Assembly (NCBI GenBank): GCA_015350385.1
Contig: WNKI01000002.1
Coordinates: forward strand, 9,446,711 to 9,510,710
Reading direction: 5' to 3'
Source of the DNA: Aculops lycopersici
Taxonomy: Eukaryota > Arthropoda > Arachnida > Trombidiformes > Eriophyidae
DNA length: 64,000 bases
Part shown: positions 11,201 through 20,145 of the stretch, in pieces
How positions within the stretch are numbered: the stretch's first letter is position 1
Layout of the letters: each line of letters starts with the position of its first letter
Made by a program: the position numbers and the translations under genes
The notes under the pieces: model-generated
The model's input: only the letters and a program-made list of their open reading frames with translations
What the model was told of the DNA's origin: nothing
Databases searched by the model: none

Positions 11201-14048
11201 CGGCTTTGAAGATCTAGATGAATTCAATGAGCTGAACACCTCGGCCAATTGTAAGAATCGACAGTACTTCTTGAGTTTCAACCGGGTAGTTTATAACAAA
11301 GAGGCCCAAGTTAACAAAGATGAAGCTGACGAGTATCATTTGGCCGAAAGTGATGGAGTTGATAGCATGAACAACGATATCCAGTCGAGCAAAGGAGACG
11401 ACACGACTCCCAACCACCGGCTTGTTGTGCACGACCTGAAAGCTGCATGGACTAGGGAGAATCGCGATGTTGTCATAGGTATCTTTGATGCTTTTATGAA
11501 CAGTCAACAGCTAAAGCGTAATCTATCGACGGAAGCACTGAAACCGATCCGAATCGAACAAACACCTTCAGCCACACAACAGCTCACCCATCAGCAGAGT
11601 ATTTCAAGCAACTCGCCACCCCATAGACATCAGCGCCACCCATCAACTACCTCATTAATTATCCTGAATCCGGTGTCTTCAGTCTCAAAAAATCGAGCTG
11701 TTTCAATGCTCCAGAAGCTTATAGCTGACTCCGAGAACAATCCCAATGTTTACACCGAGGAATCACATCCTGGTGTTGCTAGCGAGACTCACCTATATGG
11801 AGTTGAAGCTTGTCAAATGGACGATGTTGTGTACATCAATTGCCTTATTGAGCTAGTCAACTCGCAGGTAGTTTTGTGTGGGACCGAAACGCCTGGTTAT
11901 GTTATTGTTAGCGCTTCACAGACTGAGATACGTCAAGGGATCCATTTGCCAGTTTGGAAGAATAGAACCCTACTCTCGAAGACAACATGGACTGGATCTC
12001 TACAAGGAATGCAATACTATGCGACCGTAGATGGCAACTCACAGGATAACACCAAGACCATATTCACTAACGAGGACGAAATTCAGTGGCTCGATCCAGA
12101 TAACATCGATTCCAAGAGTGTTATTATCGATTTTCCCGACATGGTTGGCAGTGGTCAGAGTGTTGGCGGTGTGGTTAGCACAATAGTGGGTAAGCTAGCT
12201 CATTCGGATAGTGGCTATGATGGCCCAACACCAGTTCAGTTGCAGCGTATCATCTCCAGGTGTAACTGTCTATTCTATTACGCGACTCACACTGCCGGCG
12301 TACCCGAAAAACTCCAACACCTCATTCCGCCACTTCCGGACGACGACATGTTCATTGAACCTTGGGACAAGGAAGTTGGTGTTGACTCGTTCACTTTGAC
12401 TCACCAAGATCTCGACATTAGTACAAACTCGCAACAATATTCAATGATTGTTGACTTAATCAACCACCTGTTACTCTTTGTGGAGCCACACAAAAAGACT
12501 GCCTTCGAAAAGTTGGAGCGTATGCGTTTCCGGTTCCAGCTTAGCTCCGATGAGGATCAACGTGAACCCATCTCGCAACTCCAGGATCAAGTTCGTAAGT
12601 ACGTGGCTTATTTGAAAAGACTGGAGCGCGAGAGGTATTTAGTTTATCGTGCCTCACTTGATGACTCCATGATGCAAGACCAAACGCCATCCACAGCAAA
12701 CTATCGAACTAGTCTGAATGCCCTTAGTAGTGAGATTATGAACGTTAAAGAGCAACTCAATTCGGCAAGCGAGGAGTTGGCCATGATGATTAGTTGTTAC
12801 AAAGAAGTTCAGTTAGGTGCCCACAAGGCTCAAAAACAGCAACAGGCGGCCTCGCAGCAGGGCACAGGTGCCTTCTTTGCCAATGTCATTAGACGCAATG
12901 AGATTTGTTTCCAAAATGCTCGTTGGAGAGTCACAGATTCAGATGGCCAACTCGGCTTGGCTGATATTATCGTGAAAAATTTTCTTTATAGCAAGATAGT
13001 GAAGAGCGACGATAGTGTTGAGCATACCATCGAGTTAGGCCATTTGTGTGTCGAGAACCTGATACCTAATCAAGCTTACAAGGATGTGCTACATCCAACT
13101 GAACTTCAAGCCAACATTCCCCTTGATAGACAAAGAGCTTTGAGGATCTACTGTCGTGAGCTTGCGCCTGTTGGCGGCATACCAGTTAAGGAGCATTTGG
13201 AGGTAAATGTGGTTCCATTCACGATCAAGGTAACCAAGGTGTTCTTTCAAAAGATGGTCAAGTTCTTCTTTCCGGAGAAGGAATCTGCCAAAGAGGAGAA
13301 GGCAAAACATCGCTCCGGTCTCGACTTGTCAGGTGAGCATCAAATAAGCATGTTTGGTGGAAAGAAGAAAAACAAGGATAAAAACTCACTGCTCTCCAGC
13401 GAGTACCTATCAGTTGCAGGTAGTATTGGCGGCCTTAGTAGCACAGGTGGAAGCGGAAGTAGCGGCAAGGGTAGCTCAGGTATGACCAATGTACCTTCGC
13501 CAAGCTTGAGAGGCGCCGAGGATACTTTAAGTACGGTGAGCACAGCCACTATGAATAGTACAACCACCGTGTCAAGCCTAAACTCAAATCAACGTAGAGG
13601 TGAGGAAATAGAGAAAATGCGAGAGAGAGCCTCGAAAAATCACACCTTTGTTTACGTCAAGATACCTGGTATTCCTATCAAGGTTAGCTACAAGCAGGGC
13701 AAGAAACAAAAGAGTGTGATTGATGTCAAGAACATGAGCTTAACTCTACCAACTTATGAGTATCATAATCTAACTTGGACTTGGTTAGATTTATTGATGG
13801 CTGTGAAGAATGACTCCAAGCATACTGTCATTAAGCAAGCCCTAAAGCAGAAGATGCCGACTTTTAGACCTTCCTCGATTTGGTCAAAGGCCACAAACAA
13901 CGACCAACACTCGCCTACCTCAACTGAAGCCTCATCGGCCACATCGAATAACAACACAAGCAACAAGGAAAAGAACCCAATACCGGTAACCGACGAGGAG
14001 AAGGCAAGACTATTATTGGGTCAGTATGCAAATTGTAAATCTAGCTAG
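8283..14048 (+). CDS. Hobbit / BLTP2 (KIAA0100) bridge-like lipid transfer protein
   Basis: 1921 residues in a single 5.8 kb exon. Members form a long hydrophobic groove that carries phospholipids between the ER and the plasma membrane; the Drosophila protein hobbit is needed for regulated secretion. An N-terminal membrane anchor spans about residues 4-35 (FAIIFTLLVITILTFPFTIL). It is followed by the chorein-like start KLSVGKCGFTSFRNLNIELP. Conserved segments include SWNCLGNPYDHFSIMPC in the middle, YSMIVDLINHLLLFVEPHKK, FRFQLSSDEDQREPISQLQD at about 1415-1434, and the RNEICFQNARWRVTDSDGQL and VPFTIKVTKVFFQKMVKFFF blocks of the Apt1/FMP27 C-terminal region. A serine/glycine-rich loop lies at about 1705-1740. 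Human and fly homologues are about 2200-2300 residues, so this copy is shorter, probably through loop losses. Confidence 0.88.
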   Translation: MDWFAIIFTLLVITILTFPFTILRLGVYCLCFYLRRKFCIKLSVGKCGFTSFRNLNIELPIPDQSKSRNHEKDTSPDCTSEERQTISLSVESVRLSSLYTDNSCTSILSICITNLTINQPIGSKASPPLRVRSLELPIDKIRSDFFRHYKENFKISVADLILTKENFSYKIEKLNVIRSVETQKGFQVDFDRVIFSDLSIPEMQPVSEMPEELTKQRILFIEQLQVIYLNTHNKILQFTINGDCFLQFNLEVYINFLDLIQEIKSLIASFRKPKQQEPQHENSGSEQAKPKTGQALNVKVELNGRLSIGVMVSEDQVVCVDTKSLDVNASFPGPKTVHTKKISLHFDDHTILNCTKASLSHYPSPGISCILDRKQNSCNTRLSDEANSLLCVDMETVNLMFPHNYNFADTFNEKFMGFVKWLKKFHLNPNKIKNPNPPIDFDMSFRIKKFIFEMEDDPFETKLRKNYMLLEDEYHEQIKRDQTLQDKINELKRTNLMLPSSTIEELNRKLVTKNSEIYIQRSKQLYSSEARRVPLFSVIVEEADLKILADSSFHKHEEIKSMIRSLNPESNMGDDVQFSTLFCRVVSANLKSAEFLLRDFPMSMLAMRDFTIKGTILGAEQVAMPRARRKCQVYLGRNLEPATIERSMTPLKIFHNLQIRCSTANYTHGPCWEPILQQVSLAFDDIVSASSDPSPSLSWWDKMRFICHGQAKLNCNQLSVVLHASHDPYNQTEMIELTLMRAVIDLTTGKFKVKGDFDALLHTASKYDECRFIHIPNLDVTALLSWNCLGNPYDHFSIMPCAPDKVPDYSSHHSHDSYRSFRSQSLNLNLNIETQFTSPTSSMNPENMPSMLLFGSTIRWLENQKFIFVGPSKLTRRGVLFNNTKPKKPSLSRIFKDIQTTILINRFQIFYWSSVSKRHGIQILGGELTHSSEHTLKLVTNATDGLKHRPQADWQIAYMHSSLSNVDIWLYNLGFEDLDEFNELNTSANCKNRQYFLSFNRVVYNKEAQVNKDEADEYHLAESDGVDSMNNDIQSSKGDDTTPNHRLVVHDLKAAWTRENRDVVIGIFDAFMNSQQLKRNLSTEALKPIRIEQTPSATQQLTHQQSISSNSPPHRHQRHPSTTSLIILNPVSSVSKNRAVSMLQKLIADSENNPNVYTEESHPGVASETHLYGVEACQMDDVVYINCLIELVNSQVVLCGTETPGYVIVSASQTEIRQGIHLPVWKNRTLLSKTTWTGSLQGMQYYATVDGNSQDNTKTIFTNEDEIQWLDPDNIDSKSVIIDFPDMVGSGQSVGGVVSTIVGKLAHSDSGYDGPTPVQLQRIISRCNCLFYYATHTAGVPEKLQHLIPPLPDDDMFIEPWDKEVGVDSFTLTHQDLDISTNSQQYSMIVDLINHLLLFVEPHKKTAFEKLERMRFRFQLSSDEDQREPISQLQDQVRKYVAYLKRLERERYLVYRASLDDSMMQDQTPSTANYRTSLNALSSEIMNVKEQLNSASEELAMMISCYKEVQLGAHKAQKQQQAASQQGTGAFFANVIRRNEICFQNARWRVTDSDGQLGLADIIVKNFLYSKIVKSDDSVEHTIELGHLCVENLIPNQAYKDVLHPTELQANIPLDRQRALRIYCRELAPVGGIPVKEHLEVNVVPFTIKVTKVFFQKMVKFFFPEKESAKEEKAKHRSGLDLSGEHQISMFGGKKKNKDKNSLLSSEYLSVAGSIGGLSSTGGSGSSGKGSSGMTNVPSPSLRGAEDTLSTVSTATMNSTTTVSSLNSNQRRGEEIEKMRERASKNHTFVYVKIPGIPIKVSYKQGKKQKSVIDVKNMSLTLPTYEYHNLTWTWLDLLMAVKNDSKHTVIKQALKQKMPTFRPSSIWSKATNNDQHSPTSTEASSATSNNNTSNKEKNPIPVTDEEKARLLLGQYANCKSS

Positions 14049-14442
14049 CCTTTGGGAGATCAGATGGATATTATGTGATCCAAACCAACTTCTCCTTTAT
14101 AAGATGCTGATAAATTTGTTGATCGAACATTATTTTTTCCCCCGTGCACGCGCAATCGCAAAACGAGCGCAGTAAACTCTCGCTGGACCTCAGCGAACTT
14201 CTAGGCCTGTTGCGGGCTAACTCGGGTTTTGTTCGCTAGGCGATTTCATTGCAATAGCGACACTTCCAGATAACTATTTTCCATTGAGATGCCAATCCAT
14301 TATTGTTACTTATTATCTTTAGAAAGAATAAACTGCTCATCCGAATACTTAATTATCAATCAACAAACTAGTTATTTCTGTACTGTATGTCAGAATTCAA
14401 TTTCCATTTACACTTCATTATAGATCTAAGTAACTATCGAGT
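14049..14442. other. Intergenic region between hobbit and MSH4
   Basis: Same-strand spacer of 394 bp, holding the hobbit 3' end and the MSH4 promoter. A TTATAG at about 14417-14422 resembles a 3' splice site, but the bases after it contain an in-frame TAA before the MSH4 ATG. No upstream MSH4 exon is visible. Confidence 0.4.
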
Positions 14443-16263
14443 ATGAATTTCTACAGCGAAGAAGAAGAAATCGATTCATCTTTGTTTGATCAAGAACCCG
14501 TTGAGATACAAGAGGGACTCCGTCTACTTGATGATAAAGATTTCTGCTACATCGATGCGGAGACGGCGAGAAATTTGGAATTGGTTCAAAATGGCGCCGA
14601 CTCCAACAACAAGCGAGATTCGCTCCATGGATTCCTAAATGCAAATACGGCCACCACAACGGGATCGCGAATGTTATACGATAATATACTGTCTCCATTC
14701 AACCATCTTGAGACACTTGAGCATAGGCTAGACTGCACCGATTATCTAGTAGAGAAACCTGACTTCCTTGGACTCATTAGCGGTTGTATTAAGCCCTTCG
14801 GACATAATGTTGACCTAGATCGATTGGTAATCGTTCTGGAAAATCTACATGAAAGTAGGAGTACGACTATAGGAACTGCAGAGAAGAGGTTGGAGACCTT
14901 GGTCACACTTGACAGCCTATTACAAAGTGTCGGACCATTAGTTGAAGCTTTGAGTAGGACGGAGGAGAGAACGCTCCTGGTGTTCCGGGATGAATTGAAG
15001 AATCCAGCATACCAAGCAATGGCTGCTGAGATCAATAGAGTAATTGAAATAGAAGAGGCTCAAAGAGGCTACAGTCGAAAGCGATCCAAGATAATGCGCG
15101 TGAAAAAAGGTATAGAGAAGTTGTTCGACGTAGCTAGGAGTACCTTCACTGCTGCCATCGATGACATTGAGCAGTACATCAAGAACTTGATACGCGATGA
15201 TGGTCTACTATGGCGGCTAGCTCATACTGAAAGTCGCGGCTATTTCTTGACCATGAACGCTGACCAGCTACCGAAAGGGGCAACACTACCGCCTAAGTAT
15301 ATATACGTTAACAAAAACCGGAAACAAATTTCATGCACTACTCAGGAACTCATGGTTTCAAATAATCGTGCCAATTTGTCCTATGAAAACTCAATGAACA
15401 TGACGAACGAGATACTAGCAAGACTGCTATCCTCTATCATTGACCATAAACAGGCGCTAGATAGTCTTGTTAACGTTATCGGCAACCTTGATATCATAAC
15501 TTGCTTCGCCAAGTTTGCAAACACTTACCAAGGTCGACTAGTGAGACCAACATATAATTGCTCACAGACTGTTGTGATGAAATCAAAACATCCGGTGCTT
15601 GAGGCGGTTCTAGGGCACAGCAATCTCAAAGTCGAACCGAATGACATAGCTCTGGCAACTCGACACAGAAACTTCATGCTCGTCACAGGACCAAACATGG
15701 GTGGCAAGAGTGTATATTTGAAACAAGTCGCTATCATACAAGTCATGGCTCAGATCGGTTGCCGGGTTCCCGCGGAATCAGCCGATATTAAGCTAATGAG
15801 TCGCATTGTGGTGAGGTCGGGTAGCACAGATGATAGCAAGTCAAACTGCTCTTCATTCATGTGGGAGATGAAGGGCATCGCGAGTGCAATCCAACAAGAG
15901 AAAGACTCTCTCAGTGAGAGTGCTCTTTATATCATAGACGAAATTGGACGTGGGACCACAATCGATGATGGCGCCAGCTATAGCTTTGCTATCGCCGAAG
16001 AACTGGCAATGCGTTGGAACTCGTTCACAGTCTTTGCAACTCATTTCGATCAGGTGTTCTATCTGACTAATTTGTATGGAAATGTCAAACCGTTCCACTT
16101 CGAGTTTTATGAGGACGAAGATGGTCGCTTGAGTATCACCCATAATCTAGTTCCAGGATTCGCCGAGAAGAATCACTACGGCATCAAGCTTGCACAAGCT
16201 GTGGGTTTACCTGAAGAGATACTCAAGGTGGCTTTGTCTGGAATTGATCAAGCCTTGTATTGA
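14443..16263 (+). CDS. MSH4: MutS homologue MSH4, N-terminally short
   Basis: 606 residues in one exon. MSH4 pairs with MSH5 to form a meiotic clamp on recombination intermediates that promotes crossovers; it does not repair mismatches. The lever/clamp region starts almost at once, with TARNLELVQNGAD near residue 41 and RMLYDNILSPFNHLETLEHR near 76. The ATPase has Walker A GPNMGGKSVYLKQVA at about 416-430, a CSSFMWEMKGIA segment at about 471-482, Walker B with signature ALYIIDEIGRGTTIDDG at about 492-508, and FATHFDQVFYL. The end EKNHYGIKLAQAVGLPEEIL matches MSH4 rather than MSH2 or MSH5. Human MSH4 is about 936 residues. Here the connector domain and most of the preceding region are missing, and an in-frame TAA sits four codons upstream of the ATG. 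Confidence 0.85.
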   Translation: MNFYSEEEEIDSSLFDQEPVEIQEGLRLLDDKDFCYIDAETARNLELVQNGADSNNKRDSLHGFLNANTATTTGSRMLYDNILSPFNHLETLEHRLDCTDYLVEKPDFLGLISGCIKPFGHNVDLDRLVIVLENLHESRSTTIGTAEKRLETLVTLDSLLQSVGPLVEALSRTEERTLLVFRDELKNPAYQAMAAEINRVIEIEEAQRGYSRKRSKIMRVKKGIEKLFDVARSTFTAAIDDIEQYIKNLIRDDGLLWRLAHTESRGYFLTMNADQLPKGATLPPKYIYVNKNRKQISCTTQELMVSNNRANLSYENSMNMTNEILARLLSSIIDHKQALDSLVNVIGNLDIITCFAKFANTYQGRLVRPTYNCSQTVVMKSKHPVLEAVLGHSNLKVEPNDIALATRHRNFMLVTGPNMGGKSVYLKQVAIIQVMAQIGCRVPAESADIKLMSRIVVRSGSTDDSKSNCSSFMWEMKGIASAIQQEKDSLSESALYIIDEIGRGTTIDDGASYSFAIAEELAMRWNSFTVFATHFDQVFYLTNLYGNVKPFHFEFYEDEDGRLSITHNLVPGFAEKNHYGIKLAQAVGLPEEILKVALSGIDQALY

Positions 16264-16362
16264 GTCAACACCTGATCGTTTATACCAACTATAAGATCAA
16301 CGTTGAATTCATATTTCACTGTGCAAGCTAGTCAACAGCCATTCTTCGATCCTTCTGCGATG

Positions 16363-16368
16363 AATAAA
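16363..16368 (+). promoter_or_regulatory. Poly(A) signal AATAAA for MSH4
   Basis: AATAAA 100 bases past the MSH4 stop, in the convergent MSH4/AP2S1 spacer. Confidence 0.55.
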
Positions 16369-16440
16369 GAGTTGGGTATCGGGTAGTTTTTGAGTTTAGA
16401 ATCTTCTCTTAGATCTGAATAATATGGAATTCCTGCACCA

Positions 16441-16446
16441 TTTATT
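16441..16446 (-). promoter_or_regulatory. Poly(A) signal AATAAA (minus strand) for AP2S1
   Basis: TTTATT on the plus strand reads AATAAA on the minus strand, about 70 bases past the AP2S1 stop. Confidence 0.55.
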
Positions 16447-16516
16447 AAATCATGTAACTGACAGATATTATGTTTTTATATTAAGAGATCATTCGCCAAA
16501 ACAGTTGGTCGTCCTC

Positions 16517-16945
16517 CTATTCTAGCGAGTTGTAAACCATAAGCTGTTTCAATACTTTTGTCTGACTAGTTTCGCGTATTTCTCCGGCTAGAAACATTTC
16601 GTCCACGACACTGTAAACCTTATAAAAGTTGAATACTAGATCTAGCTCGCAAACATTGTGGAAATATTCGTTGAGTACCTCAACAAAGTTATGGATTGCT
16701 TCAAGGTAGGCCAAGTTATTGTCGTTAACATCAACACATATGCAGAAGTACAGACCAGCATACCTCCTGTAAACAATCTTGAAATTTCTAAATTCTACAA
16801 AATTGGTGTGCTTTGCATCCCGGACCGTCACCACAGCATGAACTTCTTCAATTAGTTTTTGTTTCTCATCATCGTCGAATGGCATATACCATTTAGCAAG
16901 CCTCGTCTTGCCAGCCCGATTTTGGATCAAAATAAATCGTATCAT
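16517..16945 (-). CDS. AP2S1: AP-2 adaptor complex sigma subunit
   Basis: 142 residues, exactly the family's usual length, in one exon. It is the small subunit of the AP-2 clathrin adaptor at the plasma membrane and helps form the binding pocket for acidic dileucine signals on endocytic cargo. The whole protein is one longin-like fold: MIRFILIQNRAGKTRLAKWY at the N-terminus, FKIVYRRYAGLYFCICVDVN at about 54-73, IHNFVEVLNEYFHNVCELDL at about 84-103 and the FNFYKVYSVVDEMFLAGEI segment near the end. It is divergent from the CHMP4 gene across 575 bp and convergent with MSH4. Confidence 0.97.
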   Translation of the reverse strand: MIRFILIQNRAGKTRLAKWYMPFDDDEKQKLIEEVHAVVTVRDAKHTNFVEFRNFKIVYRRYAGLYFCICVDVNDNNLAYLEAIHNFVEVLNEYFHNVCELDLVFNFYKVYSVVDEMFLAGEIRETSQTKVLKQLMVYNSLE

Positions 16946-17520
16946 ATTTGGATTGTATGTGTATCAATTTGATAGTATAAATTATAGATAATAAGTATAA
17001 TTCTATCTATGATGTATGTGACAATGTATATGTCGATGTTGATTAATAAACATTGATAGATTATTGATATCAAAGATTTGATAATGAATATGGAAGAGAT
17101 TGAGGCAATTGATCCACCCACATTATGATCCTTTCTGGTTGGCTCGCTCAGATGGTAGATTATGTTGGCTTTACACAATGATGGTAGAATTTCAGATAGT
17201 TAGGCGTCAGCCCATTGGAAGTTGACTGCAAGCAAAAGTAGGATTGCAGGCTGTGTACGTTTTTCAGGCTTTCTGCTGAGAATAAGCAACGCTATTGGGA
17301 CTCGCGGGAAAAAATCGAATTGACGCAAGCGCATTCCTTGCGAAAAATACGATTTTTGTTGTTTACAAATCGAAGACGAAAGATTGAATGCGTCAACTTC
17401 AAGGTCCTAAAGGACAAAACCATTTAGATTGAATGATATTTCTATTATAAATATATTTCAATTATTCTCACACCTGGTAGAAAAAATCAATATCAATTAC
17501 AAGTTGTTCTTGCAAAAGCT
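16946..17520. other. Divergent promoter region of AP2S1 and CHMP4
   Basis: A/T-rich spacer between two divergent housekeeping genes. A minus-strand isoleucine/tyrosine-rich open frame at 16942-17178 is a product of the A/T bias. No specific element is recognised. Confidence 0.4.
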
Positions 17521-18183
17521 ATGATGTCATTTCTCAAAGGCTTATTCGGTGGCTCAGCCCCAAAGCAAACTCAGATGAGTGCAAATCAGGGCCTGGAACA
17601 ATTGGAAGAGAAAGCAGATATGTTAAGAAAAAGGATAGCTCATATACAGAACCAAATTACAGAACAAGAGAACATAGCTAGAGCTAATGCAACCACCAAT
17701 AAAAACAAAGCCCTTTCCGCCCTGAAAAGGAAGAGAACCCTCGAGGAAAACCTGAGGAAATCTGAGGGCACCCTAGAAAATCTTGAGGAGCAGAAGAATA
17801 TGCTCGAGAATGCAAGCTCCAATGCTGCGGTGCTCAAAACAATGGCAGATACTGCCAAGATTGTTAAACAGCAGCACGATAATCTGGATATTAACAAGGT
17901 TGAGGATATTGTCGACGATATTCGCGAGCAGAAGGAGATCAGCGAGGAAATTTCCAATATACTATCTAACAACTTGAGTGTCAAGACACACGATGATGAT
18001 GACTTACTGGCCGAACTCAACAATATGCAACAAGAGGAGATCGATACCAAGCTGATTAGTAGCCCAACTGTTCTCCCAGATGTCCCCAAAACTGTTCCAA
18101 GTCAACCAGTTGTTGCACCACAGTCCAAGAAAGAGGAAGAGGAGCTTGATGAACTAAAGAAATGGGCCTCGACGGCACAGTAA
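17521..18183 (+). CDS. CHMP4 / Snf7 / shrub, ESCRT-III subunit
   Basis: 220 residues in one exon, near the usual 220-225. It is the main polymer-forming ESCRT-III subunit, which constricts membrane necks in multivesicular body formation, cytokinesis, nuclear envelope sealing and repair. The N-terminus MSFLKGLFGG matches the amphipathic start of the family; the second of two adjacent ATGs gives the closer fit. Residues 25-100 form the basic helical hairpin (EEKADMLRKRIAHIQNQITE and NKNKALSALKRKRTLEENL). A regulatory acidic part follows with DLLAELNNMQQEEID. The end EEEELDELKKWAS matches the C-terminal helix that binds the Bro1 domain of ALIX. Confidence 0.95.
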   Translation: MMSFLKGLFGGSAPKQTQMSANQGLEQLEEKADMLRKRIAHIQNQITEQENIARANATTNKNKALSALKRKRTLEENLRKSEGTLENLEEQKNMLENASSNAAVLKTMADTAKIVKQQHDNLDINKVEDIVDDIREQKEISEEISNILSNNLSVKTHDDDDLLAELNNMQQEEIDTKLISSPTVLPDVPKTVPSQPVVAPQSKKEEEELDELKKWASTAQ

Positions 18184-19244
18184 CCCTTGTCACAATCGAT
18201 TGTCTTATTTTACACAACCAACAACAAATTAAACAACAAAGTCGTTTGAAACTACAACCACGAGAAGTCCTTGAAGATCCCAACAACCTGATTATTACAT
18301 CATCAAATATACCATGCAAATATCCTCCCCCAGATGGAAGGTTGGAACGATCCTCCACCTGAAAGACATGGGATGAGCGAATTCGAAGCAAGACTAATCA
18401 CTCGCAGGACACTACACTAAACCAATCTTTTGCCTCTTTGTAACAGAGAGCCTTGTAATGTATAAGGTAGAATATCCCACAGTGGCCATAGCTGTTTTGA
18501 CGGATGTTGAAGCTTACCTCGCTTTGCAGATGGTCTCTTGTCAACAATTTTTACGATACGCTAGAAACTTAAACCTGTAAAATTATTCTTATCTTGTTAA
18601 CTACTTCCGAGTGCATATGTTTGATTCACATTAAAGTCTTTGAGACCACAATGTTGGATACCAGATTAACTTTTATCAATAGTTCTATCATTATTTGTTG
18701 AGAACTGATCAAGTCAGCTATTTCACCAATCGTTTGGTTCATGTTGTGAAAGCAAGACAAGTACTCTCAAAGAAGAGATTGCAAGTACAAACAGAGGTTT
18801 TTGGGGGATAAAGTATTTGTCAAAAACTAGTCGCTACTTGAATCCGTGTTTTTACATTACAGACCCCAGGTCGGTCCCCTAGCAACAAGATACCGATTTG
18901 TGGCATCAAACAAAAATAGTCTTTTTGAGCGCCTTCTAGGTGAACATGTAACCGACAACTCGTGTTATTGAAAGAAACTTTTTGCTAAAAATATAACATG
19001 CTACGAGGCTAAGCGCCTCGAGGACCACATTAAACAGCGATGAGTAGCTAAACAGACCCACTAGTCTAGACTACTGCCGGGGAACCTGTAAACCTTGTTC
19101 TAAAAATAACTACATTTTTCGTGATGTTTCCCGATCGAGAACTGTGAACCTTTTTCAAAGTATCATTCTCACGTTAAGATTCCCTCAGTTAAGATCAAAC
19201 TGTCAAAAGAAAGAATAAAAACGAACCAATCGAACTCAGCAATA
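18184..19244. other. 3' region of CHMP4 and upstream of the secreted gene
   Basis: About 1.06 kb with no supported gene. The first part is the likely 3' untranslated region of CHMP4. Short open frames at 18162-18362 and 18056-18391 overlap the CHMP4 end in other frames and are shadows. The last 100 bases are A-rich and lead into the start at 19245. Confidence 0.45.
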
Positions 19245-19643
19245 ATGTATAAGTCAATCTTGATCCTATCGATTGCCTGCTTGATCGGAACCATCGCTTG
19301 TTTTCCCCTGGACGAAAAGGAGGAGGTTTAGAATGCCATGAGAAGGGCCTTTGAACTTGGAAAGAGCGAATTTGGTAAGTCCAACAAACAAGCAGAGGTC
19401 GCTCCCGTTAACCAACCGAGACCAAAGAAACAATTCTCCTTGTACACTGAAGGATTGGTTGCTCCAGGAGGTGGTAAGCCAGCGATAGTTGAGCGATACA
19501 ATAAACACCAGTATACGCCATTGACTCCAGTTGTGAATCCAAAGCAACACCAGATTTCTAATCCTATCACCCCAGAGCAGGCCGCCAAGTTGTATGTGCC
19601 CCATGCCCCACTTCAATATACCTCGGACCGTCTTCGCGTTTAA
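19245..19643 (+). pseudogene. Small secreted protein gene interrupted by an in-frame TAG
   Basis: An ATG at 19245 starts a clear signal peptide (MYKSILILSIACLIGTIACF) and a short acidic stretch. A TAG at 19329-19331 then stops the frame. The same frame continues open for another 103 codons to a TAA at 19641-19643, encoding a proline-, lysine- and tyrosine-rich basic segment such as QFSLYTEGLVAPGGGKPAI and HAPLQYTSDRLRV. An AATAAA follows 30 bases later. Frame continuity across the TAG, the signal peptide and the poly(A) signal suggest one gene with a single broken codon. It may be a recent pseudogene, a polymorphism, a base-call error or a readthrough gene. The TAG is also part of GTTTAG, so a splice site is possible, but I find no matching donor. 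The family is not recognised. Confidence 0.6.
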
Positions 19644-19671
19644 TCGGTGACAAGGAGATGTCCATGAGTTG

Positions 19672-19677
19672 AATAAA
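19672..19677 (+). promoter_or_regulatory. Poly(A) signal AATAAA after the secreted gene
   Basis: AATAAA 29 bases after the final TAA of the amber-interrupted gene. Its close spacing supports a real transcript ending here. Confidence 0.6.
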
Positions 19678-19998
19678 AGCACCCGAGCTAACTAACGTAT
19701 AACCAAACAATTTCGCTGTTTATCTTCTGGTACGACGCCTCAGTTGCGAGTACATGCATATTCACACATGTTTCCAAAGACCACATCTCATATTTGTAAT
19801 TGATCAATCGCAAGTAGAGTTGAGAGTTTTGAGCTACAGACTTCAGAAAGAGGAAGCGAGAAAGGAACTTACAAAGCAGATGGTTAAAATATTAGGTAAT
19901 AGAAGGGTTTATATTTTAACTTGACTTTGTTTGCTTTTAGAGCAACCCGTTCGATTATAGTGATGTTGCTTCTATCTCAATTCATCGTACTTCCGGTT

Positions 19999-20004
19999 TT
20001 TATT
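19999..20004 (-). promoter_or_regulatory. Poly(A) signal (minus strand) for the Q-rich gene
   Basis: TTTATT on the plus strand is AATAAA on the minus strand, about 140 bases past the stop of the glutamine-rich gene. Confidence 0.4.
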
Positions 20005-20006
20005 AT

Positions 20007-20058
20007 TCTCTCTCTCTCCCTCTCTCTCTCTCTGTTTGTGTGTGTGTGTGTGTGTGTA
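20007..20058. repeat. Compound (CT)n/(TG)n microsatellite
   Basis: About 26 bases of CT-rich repeat run into about 24 bases of TG repeat. It lies in the 3' region of the glutamine-rich gene, between two convergent secreted-protein genes. Confidence 0.9.
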
Positions 20059-20145
20059 TGTTTGTATCTCTCTTAAAACAACTTAATAGGTCTGCCTGTC
20101 CTAGGGCTTGTCCAACGGCAACTGCAGCTCTTGTTGTTGCTGTAG

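Noticed and set aside
17640..18089. 149-codon serine/cysteine-rich frame on the minus strand
   Set aside because: It is the antisense shadow of the CHMP4 coding region.
19266..19682. 138-codon minus-strand frame over the small secreted gene
   Set aside because: Antisense shadow. The plus strand has the signal peptide and a correctly placed poly(A) signal.
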